Origin: Cyclobacteriaceae bacterium
GTDB taxonomy: Bacteria; Bacteroidota; Bacteroidia; Cytophagales; Cyclobacteriaceae
Direction of reading: 5' to 3'
Length of the DNA: 64,000 nucleotides
Assembly (NCBI GenBank): GCA_016787645.1
Contig: JAEUUF010000002.1
Location: forward strand, 186,001-250,000
Positions 50,741 to 58,753 of the stretch are shown one piece after another. The notes under the pieces are model-generated. The model did no database searches. It saw only the letters and a list, made by a program, of their open reading frames with translations, and was not told where the DNA came from. The translations under genes were made by a program, and so were the position numbers. The first letter of the stretch is position 1; each line of letters begins with the position of its first letter.

Positions 50741-51127
50741 TCACTGCGCGGGAGGTTGCATCCTGCTTCCGACCAGGAACACCACCGCGATGATAGCGAG
50801 GGAGAAGGCGGGTACTACGAGGAACATAAACGCATTCTTCATATCCGGTGTATTAAGGATACCGCTGTAGGCAATGACGGAGATTACGGCGATCGTTTCC
50901 ATGGTCGCATAAAGGACCAGCCGCGCCACCGGCGTCCAGGAAGAAGAGCGCATCTCAACGAGCACAAGGCAGATAAAGGGAAGGGCAACCCAGATGGTGA
51001 ACATAGTCATCAGCAGGGTAGACTCATTCCGTTGTCCCGCCCTGAACATCAGCCACAGCGAAAGTGTAGCCCCAACCAGGGTCAGGAAAAGGCCAACACG
51101 GCGAAGGATGGGCAACAGTGTTTCCAT
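50741..51127 (-). CDS. Four-helix membrane protein, unknown
   Basis: 128 residues, nearly all in four hydrophobic segments (about 8-26, 38-57, 68-90 and 98-120), with short polar ends. No motif was recognised. It lies upstream of the RidA-like gene by 53 bases on the same strand. Confidence 0.6.
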   Translation of the reverse strand: METLLPILRRVGLFLTLVGATLSLWLMFRAGQRNESTLLMTMFTIWVALPFICLVLVEMRSSSWTPVARLVLYATMETIAVISVIAYSGILNTPDMKNAFMFLVVPAFSLAIIAVVFLVGSRMQPPAQ

Positions 51128-51174
51128 GATTACTCGCTAATGAAGTTAAAAAAGTTCCACGAGACCCCAGCACC

Positions 51175-51238
51175 GCTTACCGCTCACCGATTACCGTTCA
51201 CTGTTCACCGTTCACTGGTTACTGGTCACCGATTCACC
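51175..51238 (+). repeat. Heptamer array, GTTCACC/GTTCACT, overlapping a stop codon
   Basis: GCTTACC, GCTCACC, GATTACC, GTTCACT, GTTCACC, GTTCACT, GGTTACT, GGTCACC, GATTCACC. The TCA at 51226-51228 is the minus-strand TGA stop of the VOC gene. It is the same unit family as the arrays at 40775 and 42080, some 10 kb away. Confidence 0.88.
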
Positions 51239-51663
51239 GCTTCCTCCAACCCCCGTATATCAATCTTCCTCATTTTCAACATCGCCTGCATGGCGCGTTG
51301 GGCTTTCGCTGGGTCTTTGTCGCTGATCAGCTTGATCAATTGGTTGGGAATGATCTGCCAGGATAAGCCATACTTGTCTTTCAGCCATCCGCACATCGAC
51401 TCGGACCCGCCGCCCGAGGTGAGCTTATTCCACAACGAGTCCACTTCTTCCTGTGTCTGGCAATCGACATAGAGCGAGATGGCTTCCGTGAACTTGAATT
51501 TGGGCCCGCCATTCAACGCCATGAAGCGCTGGCCTTCCAGTTCGAACACCACCATCATAGGTGATGCACTGAGAATGCGTGAGTTATTGAAAACGGAACA
51601 ATAAAATTCCGCAGCCTCTTTGGCCTGGCTGTCAAACCAGAGGTAGGTGGTTATCTTCTGCAT
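51226..51663 (-). CDS. VOC-superfamily (PhnB-like) protein
   Basis: 145 residues. Two beta-alpha-beta-beta-beta modules of the vicinal-oxygen-chelate fold are seen: KITTYLWFDSQAKEAAEFYC at the start and EAISLYVDCQTQEEVDSLWN in the middle, with the family ending GLSWQIIPNQL then a helix. It matches the PhnB / 3-demethylubiquinone-type group of unknown enzymatic role. Such genes often travel with AHSA1-type SRPBCC genes, as here. Confidence 0.8.
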   Translation of the reverse strand: MQKITTYLWFDSQAKEAAEFYCSVFNNSRILSASPMMVVFELEGQRFMALNGGPKFKFTEAISLYVDCQTQEEVDSLWNKLTSGGGSESMCGWLKDKYGLSWQIIPNQLIKLISDKDPAKAQRAMQAMLKMRKIDIRGLEEAVNR

Positions 51664-51688
51664 AATCTATAGAGTGTTGCTTTGCCTC

Positions 51689-51755
51689 TTTAGCCTTATA
51701 CCTTGAGCTTTTAGCCTTCAGCCTTCAGCTAAAAGCTAAAAGCTAAAAGCTAAAG
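51689..51755 (+). repeat. Heptamer array, TTTAGCC to AAAAGCT
   Basis: TTTAGCC, TTATACC, TTGAGCT, TTTAGCC, TTCAGCC, TTCAGCT, AAAAGCT x3, AAAG. The left half is partly complementary to the right half, so it can form a hairpin. Confidence 0.85.
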
Positions 51756-51802
51756 AAATGGGTAACTGACAAGTTAACAAATTCACCAATGCCGCAATCC
51801 GG

Positions 51803-52186
51803 TCACTTGGCTCTTATCGCTCCTCTAACCCCGCCCATCCACGTGACAGGGAAGGCCGTGATCGCGAGAGTAATTGGGTACCAATGCTCAGAGAGGTCCC
51901 AGCCGACAATGGTCCCGATGATGCAGAGGATTGTACCAATCACACCGAGGATAATCACATGTCTCAATGGACGATCCGGGGCGAGTTTTGAAGTGGCGTA
52001 CCCACCGAGGAAGGTGTACACCAGCCGATAACCCAGGGCGGTCGCCAGCATCCATGTGGTGAACGAACCGGCATTTTGCGGTGGAAAAATGCCGGCTTTT
52101 TCCAGGATTGTATCTGTACCGGTTGATAGCAGCACGTTGATCAGAATTCCCGCCAGGACGGCCCAAACGCTCTTCAATGCTGTCAT
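51803..52186 (-). CDS. Small membrane protein in the SRPBCC operon
   Basis: 127 residues with about four hydrophobic segments (VWAVLAGILINVLLSTGTDT, GYRLVYTFLGGY, VIILGVIGTILCIIGTIVGW, and a C-terminal one). It overlaps the upstream SRPBCC gene by four bases, so it is translationally coupled. Similar small membrane proteins accompany AHSA1-type genes in many Bacteroidota, but the role is unknown. Confidence 0.62.
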   Translation of the reverse strand: MTALKSVWAVLAGILINVLLSTGTDTILEKAGIFPPQNAGSFTTWMLATALGYRLVYTFLGGYATSKLAPDRPLRHVIILGVIGTILCIIGTIVGWDLSEHWYPITLAITAFPVTWMGGVRGAIRAK

Positions 52187-52656
52187 AAATGGTCAAATAG
52201 TTTGATCTGTTGCGCAAGATAGCGCTCCAGTCGATCAATATTTTGTTTCATGCCTTCATCGGCCTTAAAGACTTCGATTACTTTCTTCAACTGCTCCTCG
52301 GATTCAAATACCGATGTCATGGTGACCAGCGTATCATCGCCCTCGCTGACCAGCGTGATCGTAGCTTCAAACAAGGGCCCGGTCACGTGGTTATAAACCA
52401 GTTTCTCTCCTTCTACAACCTCCGAAAACACATTTTTGTTTTTGTAGTCCGTGCCATCGGGGCCGTGCATGATGAATTCCCAAGCCCCGCCCTGCTTAAC
52501 CTCCATTTTGTGGATGGTGTTGGTAAACCCATTGGGTCCCCACCAGTGTTTTATGTGTTCGGGGTTGGTCCACACTTCCCATACGAGGTGGCGTGGAGCC
52601 TTGATCAACCGGCTAATGCTCATCCGTCGGTTCTTGAGGCTATCATTCAATTCCAT
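52183..52656 (-). CDS. SRPBCC (AHSA1-type) domain protein
   Basis: 157 residues. The AHSA1/CalC-like helix-grip fold is seen from SISRLIKAPRHLVWEVWTNP, HIKHWWGPNGFTNTIHKMEV, GGAWEFIMHGPDG and a C-terminal helix. These proteins bind hydrophobic small molecules or assist folding; the ligand is unknown. It forms an operon with the two-domain SRPBCC gene and the ArsR regulator upstream. Confidence 0.83.
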   Translation of the reverse strand: MELNDSLKNRRMSISRLIKAPRHLVWEVWTNPEHIKHWWGPNGFTNTIHKMEVKQGGAWEFIMHGPDGTDYKNKNVFSEVVEGEKLVYNHVTGPLFEATITLVSEGDDTLVTMTSVFESEEQLKKVIEVFKADEGMKQNIDRLERYLAQQIKLFDHL

Positions 52657-52669
52657 AGGCGCGATTGAT

Positions 52670-53653
52670 TTATTTCAGAAGGGTGGCAAGGTATTTTTCA
52701 AGCTGGTCGTAGGTTCCGTGGAAGCCCTGGTTCATGCTCGCGAATCCTGCTTCATACGTTGCGCGCTCTTCGTCGGTTTCGTGGATCGGCCAGCCACGCA
52801 GGGTGAGGATGGTCTTCCCATTCTTCTCTTCCAATTGCATGATGTTCAGCATCTCCAGCGGCCAGGTGTTACTGGCAGGATGGCGGAGCACTCGCCCTTT
52901 GACGTCGCAGAATGATACAATAAATACCATCCGTTCCGGGGCCTTGATCTCGCGGTAAACGAATTTTCCGTACATCGGCTGTTTACCGAGGGCTACCATG
53001 GCATAATGAAAAATTCCGCAGGGACGAAGATCCATCTTTAGCACTTCCAGCTTCATGCCCACCGGTCCCCACCAATGCGCCAGGTGCTCAGGTTCCGTCA
53101 TGGTTTTGAATACCAGTTCACGCGGTGCGTTGAAGATGCGGGAGATGACCAGTTCTTTCCGATGCGGCCCAGGTACATTTCCTTCTACATGGGATTCAAG
53201 TTTGACCAGCGATTCAGTCCATCCGGCACCGGTCATTTCGTCCATGGCGTCAGGCAACCCGATGTGTACCAACGTAAGCCGGGTGCGATTGCCCAAGTCC
53301 TCGAACTCGATGATCACTTGCATCTCTACTGGATAATCACCAGGCATTCCGTAGTGCGAAGCAGGGACGACATTGCCATGCGCGTCGGCAAAGGAATCTG
53401 TCCAGACGATGCGCTTCAGAGGCACAATCTCTTTGTAAATGCCGGTAACCCAGAACTGTTGTCCTTCGGGCGACTGCATGCAATAGAGGTACTTACCGCC
53501 AACGCGGAAATCAACTTTGATCGTGGGTGCGGTGAATCCGCCGGGTCCCCACCATTGGGCGAGGAGTTCAGGATCAGACCAGGCCTTGAAGACCAGTGCG
53601 ACTGGCGCGTCGATCAGCCGGGTGATGGTCAGGGGTTTACTTTCGTTTGCCAT
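52670..53653 (-). CDS. Tandem SRPBCC (AHSA1 x2) protein
   Basis: 327 residues made of two successive AHSA1-type domains: 1-160 (TITRLIDAPVALVFKAWSDP, LLAQWWGPGGF) and 170-327 (VISRIFNAPRELVFKTMTEP, HLAHWWGPVGM). Most relatives are single-domain, so this looks like an internal duplication or fusion, with the downstream single-domain gene as a third copy. The start overlaps the ArsR gene by 17 bases. Confidence 0.83.
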   Translation of the reverse strand: MANESKPLTITRLIDAPVALVFKAWSDPELLAQWWGPGGFTAPTIKVDFRVGGKYLYCMQSPEGQQFWVTGIYKEIVPLKRIVWTDSFADAHGNVVPASHYGMPGDYPVEMQVIIEFEDLGNRTRLTLVHIGLPDAMDEMTGAGWTESLVKLESHVEGNVPGPHRKELVISRIFNAPRELVFKTMTEPEHLAHWWGPVGMKLEVLKMDLRPCGIFHYAMVALGKQPMYGKFVYREIKAPERMVFIVSFCDVKGRVLRHPASNTWPLEMLNIMQLEEKNGKTILTLRGWPIHETDEERATYEAGFASMNQGFHGTYDQLEKYLATLLK

Positions 53654-54005
53654 GTGACTTCTTTCTTGATTTTGAGGTTGATACTTGCTTGGGTTCTCTT
53701 TGAAGGATCTTCAGGTAGTCTTCCAGGGCGTCAAGCTTTTGGTTCCAGAATTTGCGGCATTGCTCTACCCAGTTGGAGACTTCACTGAGTTTCTCCAGCC
53801 TTGCCTCACAGTAGCGTTCACGCCCTTGCGGCCGGATAGTGACCAACCCGCACTCGGTGAGGAGCTTGATGTGCTTTGAAATGGCGGGACGACTCACGTC
53901 GAAGTTCTCCGCCACGGTGTTGAGGTTCAACGGCTTGTGGGCCAGCATGTGGAGGATCTCCCGCCGGGTGGGGTCGGCAATGGCCTGGAATACGTCTCTG
54001 CGCAT
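53637..54005 (-). CDS. ArsR-family winged-helix repressor
   Basis: 122 residues. A compact winged helix (RRDVFQAIADPTRREILHML, NTVAENFDVSRPAISKHIKL, LLTECGLVTIRPQGRERYC) lacks the Cys metal sites of ArsR/SmtB, as is typical of the ArsR group paired with SRPBCC proteins, where the signal is unknown. It heads an operon of ArsR, double SRPBCC, single SRPBCC and membrane protein. Two inverted repeats overlap its own promoter, so autorepression is likely. Confidence 0.88.
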   Translation of the reverse strand: MRRDVFQAIADPTRREILHMLAHKPLNLNTVAENFDVSRPAISKHIKLLTECGLVTIRPQGRERYCEARLEKLSEVSNWVEQCRKFWNQKLDALEDYLKILQREPKQVSTSKSRKKSHGKRK

Positions 54006-54015
54006 AGGTTGATCG

Positions 54016-54062
54016 TGTAACTGATCGGTTACAAATGTAATGTAACCTTTCGGTTACGCAAT
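54016..54062 (-). promoter_or_regulatory. Promoter and twin operator of the ArsR-SRPBCC operon
   Basis: On the minus strand ATTG (54059-54062), 19 bases, then TACATTTG (54032-54039), an exact -7 match. GTAACC-N4-GGTTAC (54042-54057) fills the spacer, and TGTAAC-N6-GTTACA (54016-54033) covers the predicted start of transcription. The GTAAC half-site thus occurs four times in alternating orientation. Binding of a dimeric repressor to either site would block RNA polymerase. Confidence 0.75.
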
Positions 54063-54083
54063 AATAATCTGAGATTTTTCAGT

Positions 54084-54121
54084 CTTGCCATTAGCCAAAA
54101 GCCAATAGCCAACAGCCAACC
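54084..54121 (+). repeat. Heptamer array, TTAGCCA/ATAGCCA
   Basis: CTTGCCA, TTAGCCA, AAAGCCA, ATAGCCA, ACAGCCA, ACC, in 7-base register, between the ArsR promoter and the end of the alanine dehydrogenase gene. Confidence 0.8.
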
Positions 54122-54162
54122 GCCTGTCGTGGGAATACTGTGCGCTCGGGGTAACCCCGGTG

Positions 54163-55278
54163 CTAAACGAGGAAATCCTTAACGTCCGTGTAAGGCAGGT
54201 TGAACGCTTCCGCAACGGCTTTATAAACGACCTTGCCGTTGATCACGTTGAGTCCCTTGCGAAGTTCCATGCTGTCCTGGCTGGCTTTCTTCCAACCATT
54301 GCCTGCGAGTTTGATCGCGTAGGGCAGGGTGGCGTTCGTGAGCGCCAGCGTGGAAGTATAGGGTACTGCGCCAGGCATGTTCGCTACACAATAGTGAACG
54401 ACGTCGTCGATGATGTATGTCGGATTTTCGTGTGTGGTCGGTTTGCATGTCTCGATACAACCGCCCTGGTCAACAGCTACATCCACCAGCACCGTACCGG
54501 GGCGCATGGTCTTGAGCATGTCCTTGGTGATCAGCTTGGGAGCCTTTGCACCAGGAACGAGTACCGCGCCGACAATGAGGTCATGCGTTTTCACCAGGTC
54601 ACGCAATACGTAGTCGTTGGAAACCATGGTGTGCACGTTCTTCGGCATCACATCATCCAGGTAACGAAGACGGTTAATGTTGAGATCGGTAATCGTCACA
54701 TCGGCACCCATGCCCGCGGCAATCTTGGCTGCGTTTGTGCCAACCACACCACCACCGAGGATCAACACCTTAGCAGGCATAACACCCGGAACACCACCGA
54801 GCAATATGCCACGACCTTTCAGGGGCTTCTCCAGGTATTTGGCTCCTTCCTGGATGGCCATACGTCCGGCTACCTCACTCATGGGGACCAGCAATGGCAA
54901 GCTGCCATCGACACGCTCTACAGTCTCGTAGGCCAAACACACGGCGCCGGTCTTGATCATGGCGTGGGTGAGGGGCTCATAGGAAGCGAAGTGGAAATAG
55001 GTAAATACCAGTTGATCCTTCTTGATGAGGTTGTACTCCTGCTCAATCGGCTCCTTCACCTTCATGATCATCTCGGCGATGTTGAATACGTCACCCGCGG
55101 TGGGAAGTAATTTACCGCCGGCCTTAAGATACTCATCATCACTGAAGCCACTGCCTTCACCGGCCGTGGATTGGATGTACACCGTATGACCGCGGCGCGT
55201 CAGTTCCTGCGCACCGGCAGGAGTCAGGGCAACGCGGTTCTCATTGTTCTTGATTTCTTTGGGTACTCCGACGATCAT
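54163..55278 (-). CDS. ald: Alanine dehydrogenase
   Basis: 371 residues from the ATG at 55278 (MIVGVPKEIKNNENRVALTP, the conserved N-terminus); the open frame continues to a GTG at 55326 but that extension is unlike the family. The enzyme reversibly deaminates L-alanine to pyruvate with NAD. Rossmann motif LILGGGVVGTNAA and PGAVPYTSTLALTNATLPY are visible. The length is standard. An exact -7 TAACTTTG lies at 55340-55347. Confidence 0.93.
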   Translation of the reverse strand: MIVGVPKEIKNNENRVALTPAGAQELTRRGHTVYIQSTAGEGSGFSDDEYLKAGGKLLPTAGDVFNIAEMIMKVKEPIEQEYNLIKKDQLVFTYFHFASYEPLTHAMIKTGAVCLAYETVERVDGSLPLLVPMSEVAGRMAIQEGAKYLEKPLKGRGILLGGVPGVMPAKVLILGGGVVGTNAAKIAAGMGADVTITDLNINRLRYLDDVMPKNVHTMVSNDYVLRDLVKTHDLIVGAVLVPGAKAPKLITKDMLKTMRPGTVLVDVAVDQGGCIETCKPTTHENPTYIIDDVVHYCVANMPGAVPYTSTLALTNATLPYAIKLAGNGWKKASQDSMELRKGLNVINGKVVYKAVAEAFNLPYTDVKDFLV

Positions 55279-55339
55279 GGGATAATATTTTAAGGTGTTG
55301 AGGTCTCGGTGTATTTCACTAGCCACTTAATTCGCGGGC

Positions 55340-55347
55340 CAAAGTTA
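55340..55347 (-). promoter_or_regulatory. -7 promoter element TAACTTTG for ald
   Basis: An exact TAnnTTTG match on the minus strand, 61 bases upstream of the ATG at 55278. No good -33 TTTG is seen. Confidence 0.5.
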
Positions 55348-55473
55348 GAAGAATTCAGGGTAGTTTTATCCCTCCCGCAGATGGCCCTGATCCTTCGGCA
55401 AAAAGGGTGAATTGTGTAAAAATCTTCGGTGCCAGAGAGGGCCCCCGTTATTTTGTTTGGAGGTTTTCAATCG

Positions 55474-55505
55474 TTTGAAGGACCTGTTGAATTTGCCTAC
55501 TTTTG
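55474..55505 (+). promoter_or_regulatory. Promoter TTTG-N20-TACTTTTG for the E1 gene
   Basis: TTTG (55474-55477) and TACTTTTG (55498-55505), 20 bases apart, both exact, 33 bases before the ATG at 55539. Because the -7 element overlaps the farthest upstream possible start (55503), translation must begin downstream of it. Confidence 0.72.
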
Positions 55506-55538
55506 AGCACACTCCTCCGACTGAATTTACCCTTGGCC

Positions 55539-57941
55539 ATGCCCCAGACACGCACCATGAAAGCGCCTGCAACGAGCAAGAATGTGCAGGAGATTCTGTC
55601 GGACTATCGCCTCGCCGTGGCGAGTCGTGAAGCGAGTCTCATCGGCCGCAAGGAAGTGTTCATGGGAAAGGCCAAGTTCGGCATCTTCGGCGACGGCAAA
55701 GAGATTGCACAAATCGCCATGGCCAAAGTCTTCCGCCCCGGCGACTTCCGCTCCGGATATTACCGCGACCAGACATTCATGCTTGCCATCGGCGAGCTTA
55801 CAATTCAGCAATATTTCGCCCAGCTTTATGCGCACCCTGATGTGCACGCCGATCCATCATCCGCCGGACGCCTCATGAACGGGCACTATGCCACGCGTAT
55901 GCTGGACGACCAGGGTAACCTGAAGGAGGTGGTCAATCTCAAAAATAGCTCCGCCGATATTTCCCCCACGGCCTCACAGATGCCCCGCCTGGTGGGTCTG
56001 GCGTATGCTTCAAAACTCTTTCGTCAAAACAAGGGGTTGGCGCAATTCAAGAATCTCTCGCACGAAGGAAATGAAATTGCGTTCGGCACGATCGGCAATG
56101 CCTCGACTTCCGAAGGGATGTTCTTCGAAGCGATCAATGCCGCAGGCGTTCTCCAGATTCCCATGCTCACCGCGGTGTGGGATGATGGCTATGGTATTTC
56201 CGTACCCGCCGAATACCAGACCACCAAGGGAAGCATCTCAAAAATTCTCGCAGGATTCCAGCGTACCAGCACCGAAAAGGGAATCGAAATCCTCACCGTA
56301 CGTGGTTGGGACTATGAAGGACTGATCAAAACGTTTCACCAGGCAGAGCGCATTTGCCGAGAGGAACATGTGCCCGTACTGGTGCACGTCACAGAAATGA
56401 CTCAGCCCCAGGGCCACTCGACTTCCGGTTCGCATGAACGGTACAAGAGCAAAGAGCGGCTCGCCTGGGAAGTGGCCCACGATTGTAACCGGAAGATGCG
56501 CGAGTATATCCTGGACAACGAGTTCTGCACGACCGGCGAACTGGATGACCTGGAAAAGGAAGCGAAGGCATTTGCGAAATCCGAGCGTGAAGCATCCTGG
56601 AAATCGTTCAACAAAGACATCCAGGCAGAACAAAGGGAACTGGAAGAATACCTGGCGGAGGCTGCCGCCGCGGTCCCTGAGATTTCGAATGTGCACCATC
56701 GACTATCGACCACCGTCAATCCGCTCCGTATGGACGCGATGAAAGCGGCTCACCAGGCCGTGTGGCTCCTGCGTGGTCAACAGGTGGAGGCTCGAGACAA
56801 GATTGCAGGCTGGCTTGAGCGACGCAAACAGGAGAGTTATGATCGCTTCAGTTCACACCTTTTCTCCGAATCGGAGCGATCGCCGCTTCGTATACCGGAA
56901 GTTAAACCCGTGATTCCCCAAGATGCTCCTTTGCTGGATGGTCGCGAAATTTTGCAGGCGTGCTTCCGTGCTGCCTTCGATCGTGATCCCCGTGTGGTGG
57001 CCTTTGGTGAAGATGTGGGGAAGATTGGTGACGTGAACCAGGGACTGGCCGGGATGCAGGAGAAGTATGGCGAATGGCGTGTAACTGATACGGGCATTCG
57101 TGAATGTACCATCCTCGGGCAGGGCATTGGCCTGGCCCTCCGCGGGCTTCGTCCCATCGCCGAAATTCAGTACCTCGATTACCTTCTTTACGCCATCCAG
57201 ATCATGTCCGACGACCTGGCGTGCCTTCAGTATCGCACGAAGGGAGGGCAGAAAGCGCCCGTTATTATTCGAACACGCGGTCACCGGCTCGAAGGTGTGT
57301 GGCATGCTGGCTCACCGATGAGCATGATCCTGGGAAGTATACGGGGTATCCATGTGCTTGTACCCCGGGACATGACCCAGGCCGCCGGTTTCTACAACAC
57401 CATGCTCCAATCCGATGACCCGGCGCTGATTATCGAATGCCTGAATGGTTACCGGCTCAAGGAACATTTGCCTTCGAACATCGGCGAGTTTACTGTGCCC
57501 CTTGGAACTCCCGAAGTGTTGCGCGAAGGATCGGATGTGACCGTCGTTACGTATGGTTCCATGTGCCGCATCGCGATGGAAGCCGCGTCTGAACTTGATA
57601 AGTTGGGCGTTTCCTGCGAGGTGATGGACGTTCAATCGTTACTTCCCTTTGATATTCACCATTCGATTCTCACTTCCATCCAGAAAACCAACCGGGTGGT
57701 GTTCGCCGATGAAGATGTTCCCGGCGGGGCTTCCGCTTTCATGATGCAACAGGTGCTGGAAACACAGGGAGCCTTTCGTTACCTGGACGCTTCGCCACTA
57801 ACAATCACCAGCAAAGAACATCGCCCGGCCTACGGCAGCGATGGCGACTATTTTTCAAAGCCAAACACGGAAGAATTGGTGGATCGCATCTATGCCATGA
57901 TGCACGAGTCAGATCCAGGCCGTTACCCGGTCCTGTATTAG
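55539..57941 (+). CDS. Fused E1 alpha+beta 2-oxoacid dehydrogenase component
   Basis: 800 residues from the ATG at 55539 (an ATG at 55557 is also possible). The first ~400 residues are the alpha part and the rest, from about LDGREILQACFRAAFDRDPRVVAFGEDVG, the beta part, with GTPEVLREGSDVTVVTYGS and the C-terminal transketolase fold. It decarboxylates a 2-oxoacid (branched-chain or pyruvate) with thiamine diphosphate as part of an E1-E2-E3 complex. The thiamine motif reads IGNASTSEG...DDGYG where most E1 alpha chains have GDGA...NNxYA. No E2 or E3 gene is adjacent. Confidence 0.88.
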   Translation: MPQTRTMKAPATSKNVQEILSDYRLAVASREASLIGRKEVFMGKAKFGIFGDGKEIAQIAMAKVFRPGDFRSGYYRDQTFMLAIGELTIQQYFAQLYAHPDVHADPSSAGRLMNGHYATRMLDDQGNLKEVVNLKNSSADISPTASQMPRLVGLAYASKLFRQNKGLAQFKNLSHEGNEIAFGTIGNASTSEGMFFEAINAAGVLQIPMLTAVWDDGYGISVPAEYQTTKGSISKILAGFQRTSTEKGIEILTVRGWDYEGLIKTFHQAERICREEHVPVLVHVTEMTQPQGHSTSGSHERYKSKERLAWEVAHDCNRKMREYILDNEFCTTGELDDLEKEAKAFAKSEREASWKSFNKDIQAEQRELEEYLAEAAAAVPEISNVHHRLSTTVNPLRMDAMKAAHQAVWLLRGQQVEARDKIAGWLERRKQESYDRFSSHLFSESERSPLRIPEVKPVIPQDAPLLDGREILQACFRAAFDRDPRVVAFGEDVGKIGDVNQGLAGMQEKYGEWRVTDTGIRECTILGQGIGLALRGLRPIAEIQYLDYLLYAIQIMSDDLACLQYRTKGGQKAPVIIRTRGHRLEGVWHAGSPMSMILGSIRGIHVLVPRDMTQAAGFYNTMLQSDDPALIIECLNGYRLKEHLPSNIGEFTVPLGTPEVLREGSDVTVVTYGSMCRIAMEAASELDKLGVSCEVMDVQSLLPFDIHHSILTSIQKTNRVVFADEDVPGGASAFMMQQVLETQGAFRYLDASPLTITSKEHRPAYGSDGDYFSKPNTEELVDRIYAMMHESDPGRYPVLY

Positions 57942-57944
57942 CAA

Positions 57945-58715
57945 CTATCCTTTTTTCTTGATTTGCTGGAGGGTGAACTCCGGCGTCTCAATGGTATTGC
58001 TTTTGTGCAGTTTCCGGTCCTGGATCGTGACGCGGAGCTTGAGGGTCTTGATGCTGAAGAGAATCATGAATCCTGTGGACTGCATGGCATACCGGATTCG
58101 TCCGTCGAGGGCAGCATTGGTGGCCGCGTCCTTCGAAAGAATCGGGAAGCGTCCGTCAAACGTCAGCCCGCATTGCGGATAGGCAAACTCGGTCGTCCAG
58201 TCAAATTCCGAGAATGAGCCGTCATTGTTCTTCACCAGGAAATCAACGAAGATGTTGTAGTGATTGGGATTCCGCTGATAATAGAACGTGTCTACCTTAT
58301 TGTTAACCGCCATGATGGTCCAGTTGATGCAATTATAAGGCTTCACAAATGCCGGCAGGGTGTCATAATTGGGATTGGTGCGCTTGGTTTTGTACGTGAT
58401 GTAGATGTCGTCCACACCACCCGGATAGTAATACCGGAGAGGGCTGTCGGGAATAGTATCAAAGAAGGTACGCGCTTGAAAGGGGTACAACGTGTCTTTC
58501 GGGTCGTTAGCATCAAGGCCCATATCACCATCGCCGTCTTTGAAGCGGATGGTAAGAATCAGTGAGTCCGGGTTGGATACGTTGGTCACATCCACGAACG
58601 AAACACTCTCAAATTCAATAGCGGGGATAGGTGAGTAGACCGGCGGCTCGAAACACGAGGCCAGGAACAGGGCCGCGAAACCCATGTAAACCAACGCATT
58701 TCCCGGCCATTTCAT
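57945..58715 (-). CDS. Bacteroidota-type lipoprotein, unknown
   Basis: 256 residues with a lipobox at LASC (Cys21). After a Pro-rich start, the first beta sheet has RFKDGDGDMGLDANDPKDTL, an acidic loop that looks calcium-binding; similar lipoproteins with a DGDGDxG loop are common in Cytophagales and Flavobacteriia. The rest is beta-rich. It is divergent from the LuxE-type gene with 38 bases between. Confidence 0.68.
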   Translation of the reverse strand: MKWPGNALVYMGFAALFLASCFEPPVYSPIPAIEFESVSFVDVTNVSNPDSLILTIRFKDGDGDMGLDANDPKDTLYPFQARTFFDTIPDSPLRYYYPGGVDDIYITYKTKRTNPNYDTLPAFVKPYNCINWTIMAVNNKVDTFYYQRNPNHYNIFVDFLVKNNDGSFSEFDWTTEFAYPQCGLTFDGRFPILSKDAATNAALDGRIRYAMQSTGFMILFSIKTLKLRVTIQDRKLHKSNTIETPEFTLQQIKKKG

Positions 58716-58753
58716 TTAGTTATACATTTATAAGCCCGTAAAATTGGAAACGC

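Noticed and set aside
55279-55326. GTG start for alanine dehydrogenase at 55326
   Set aside because: The family N-terminus MIVGVPKE begins at the ATG 55278.
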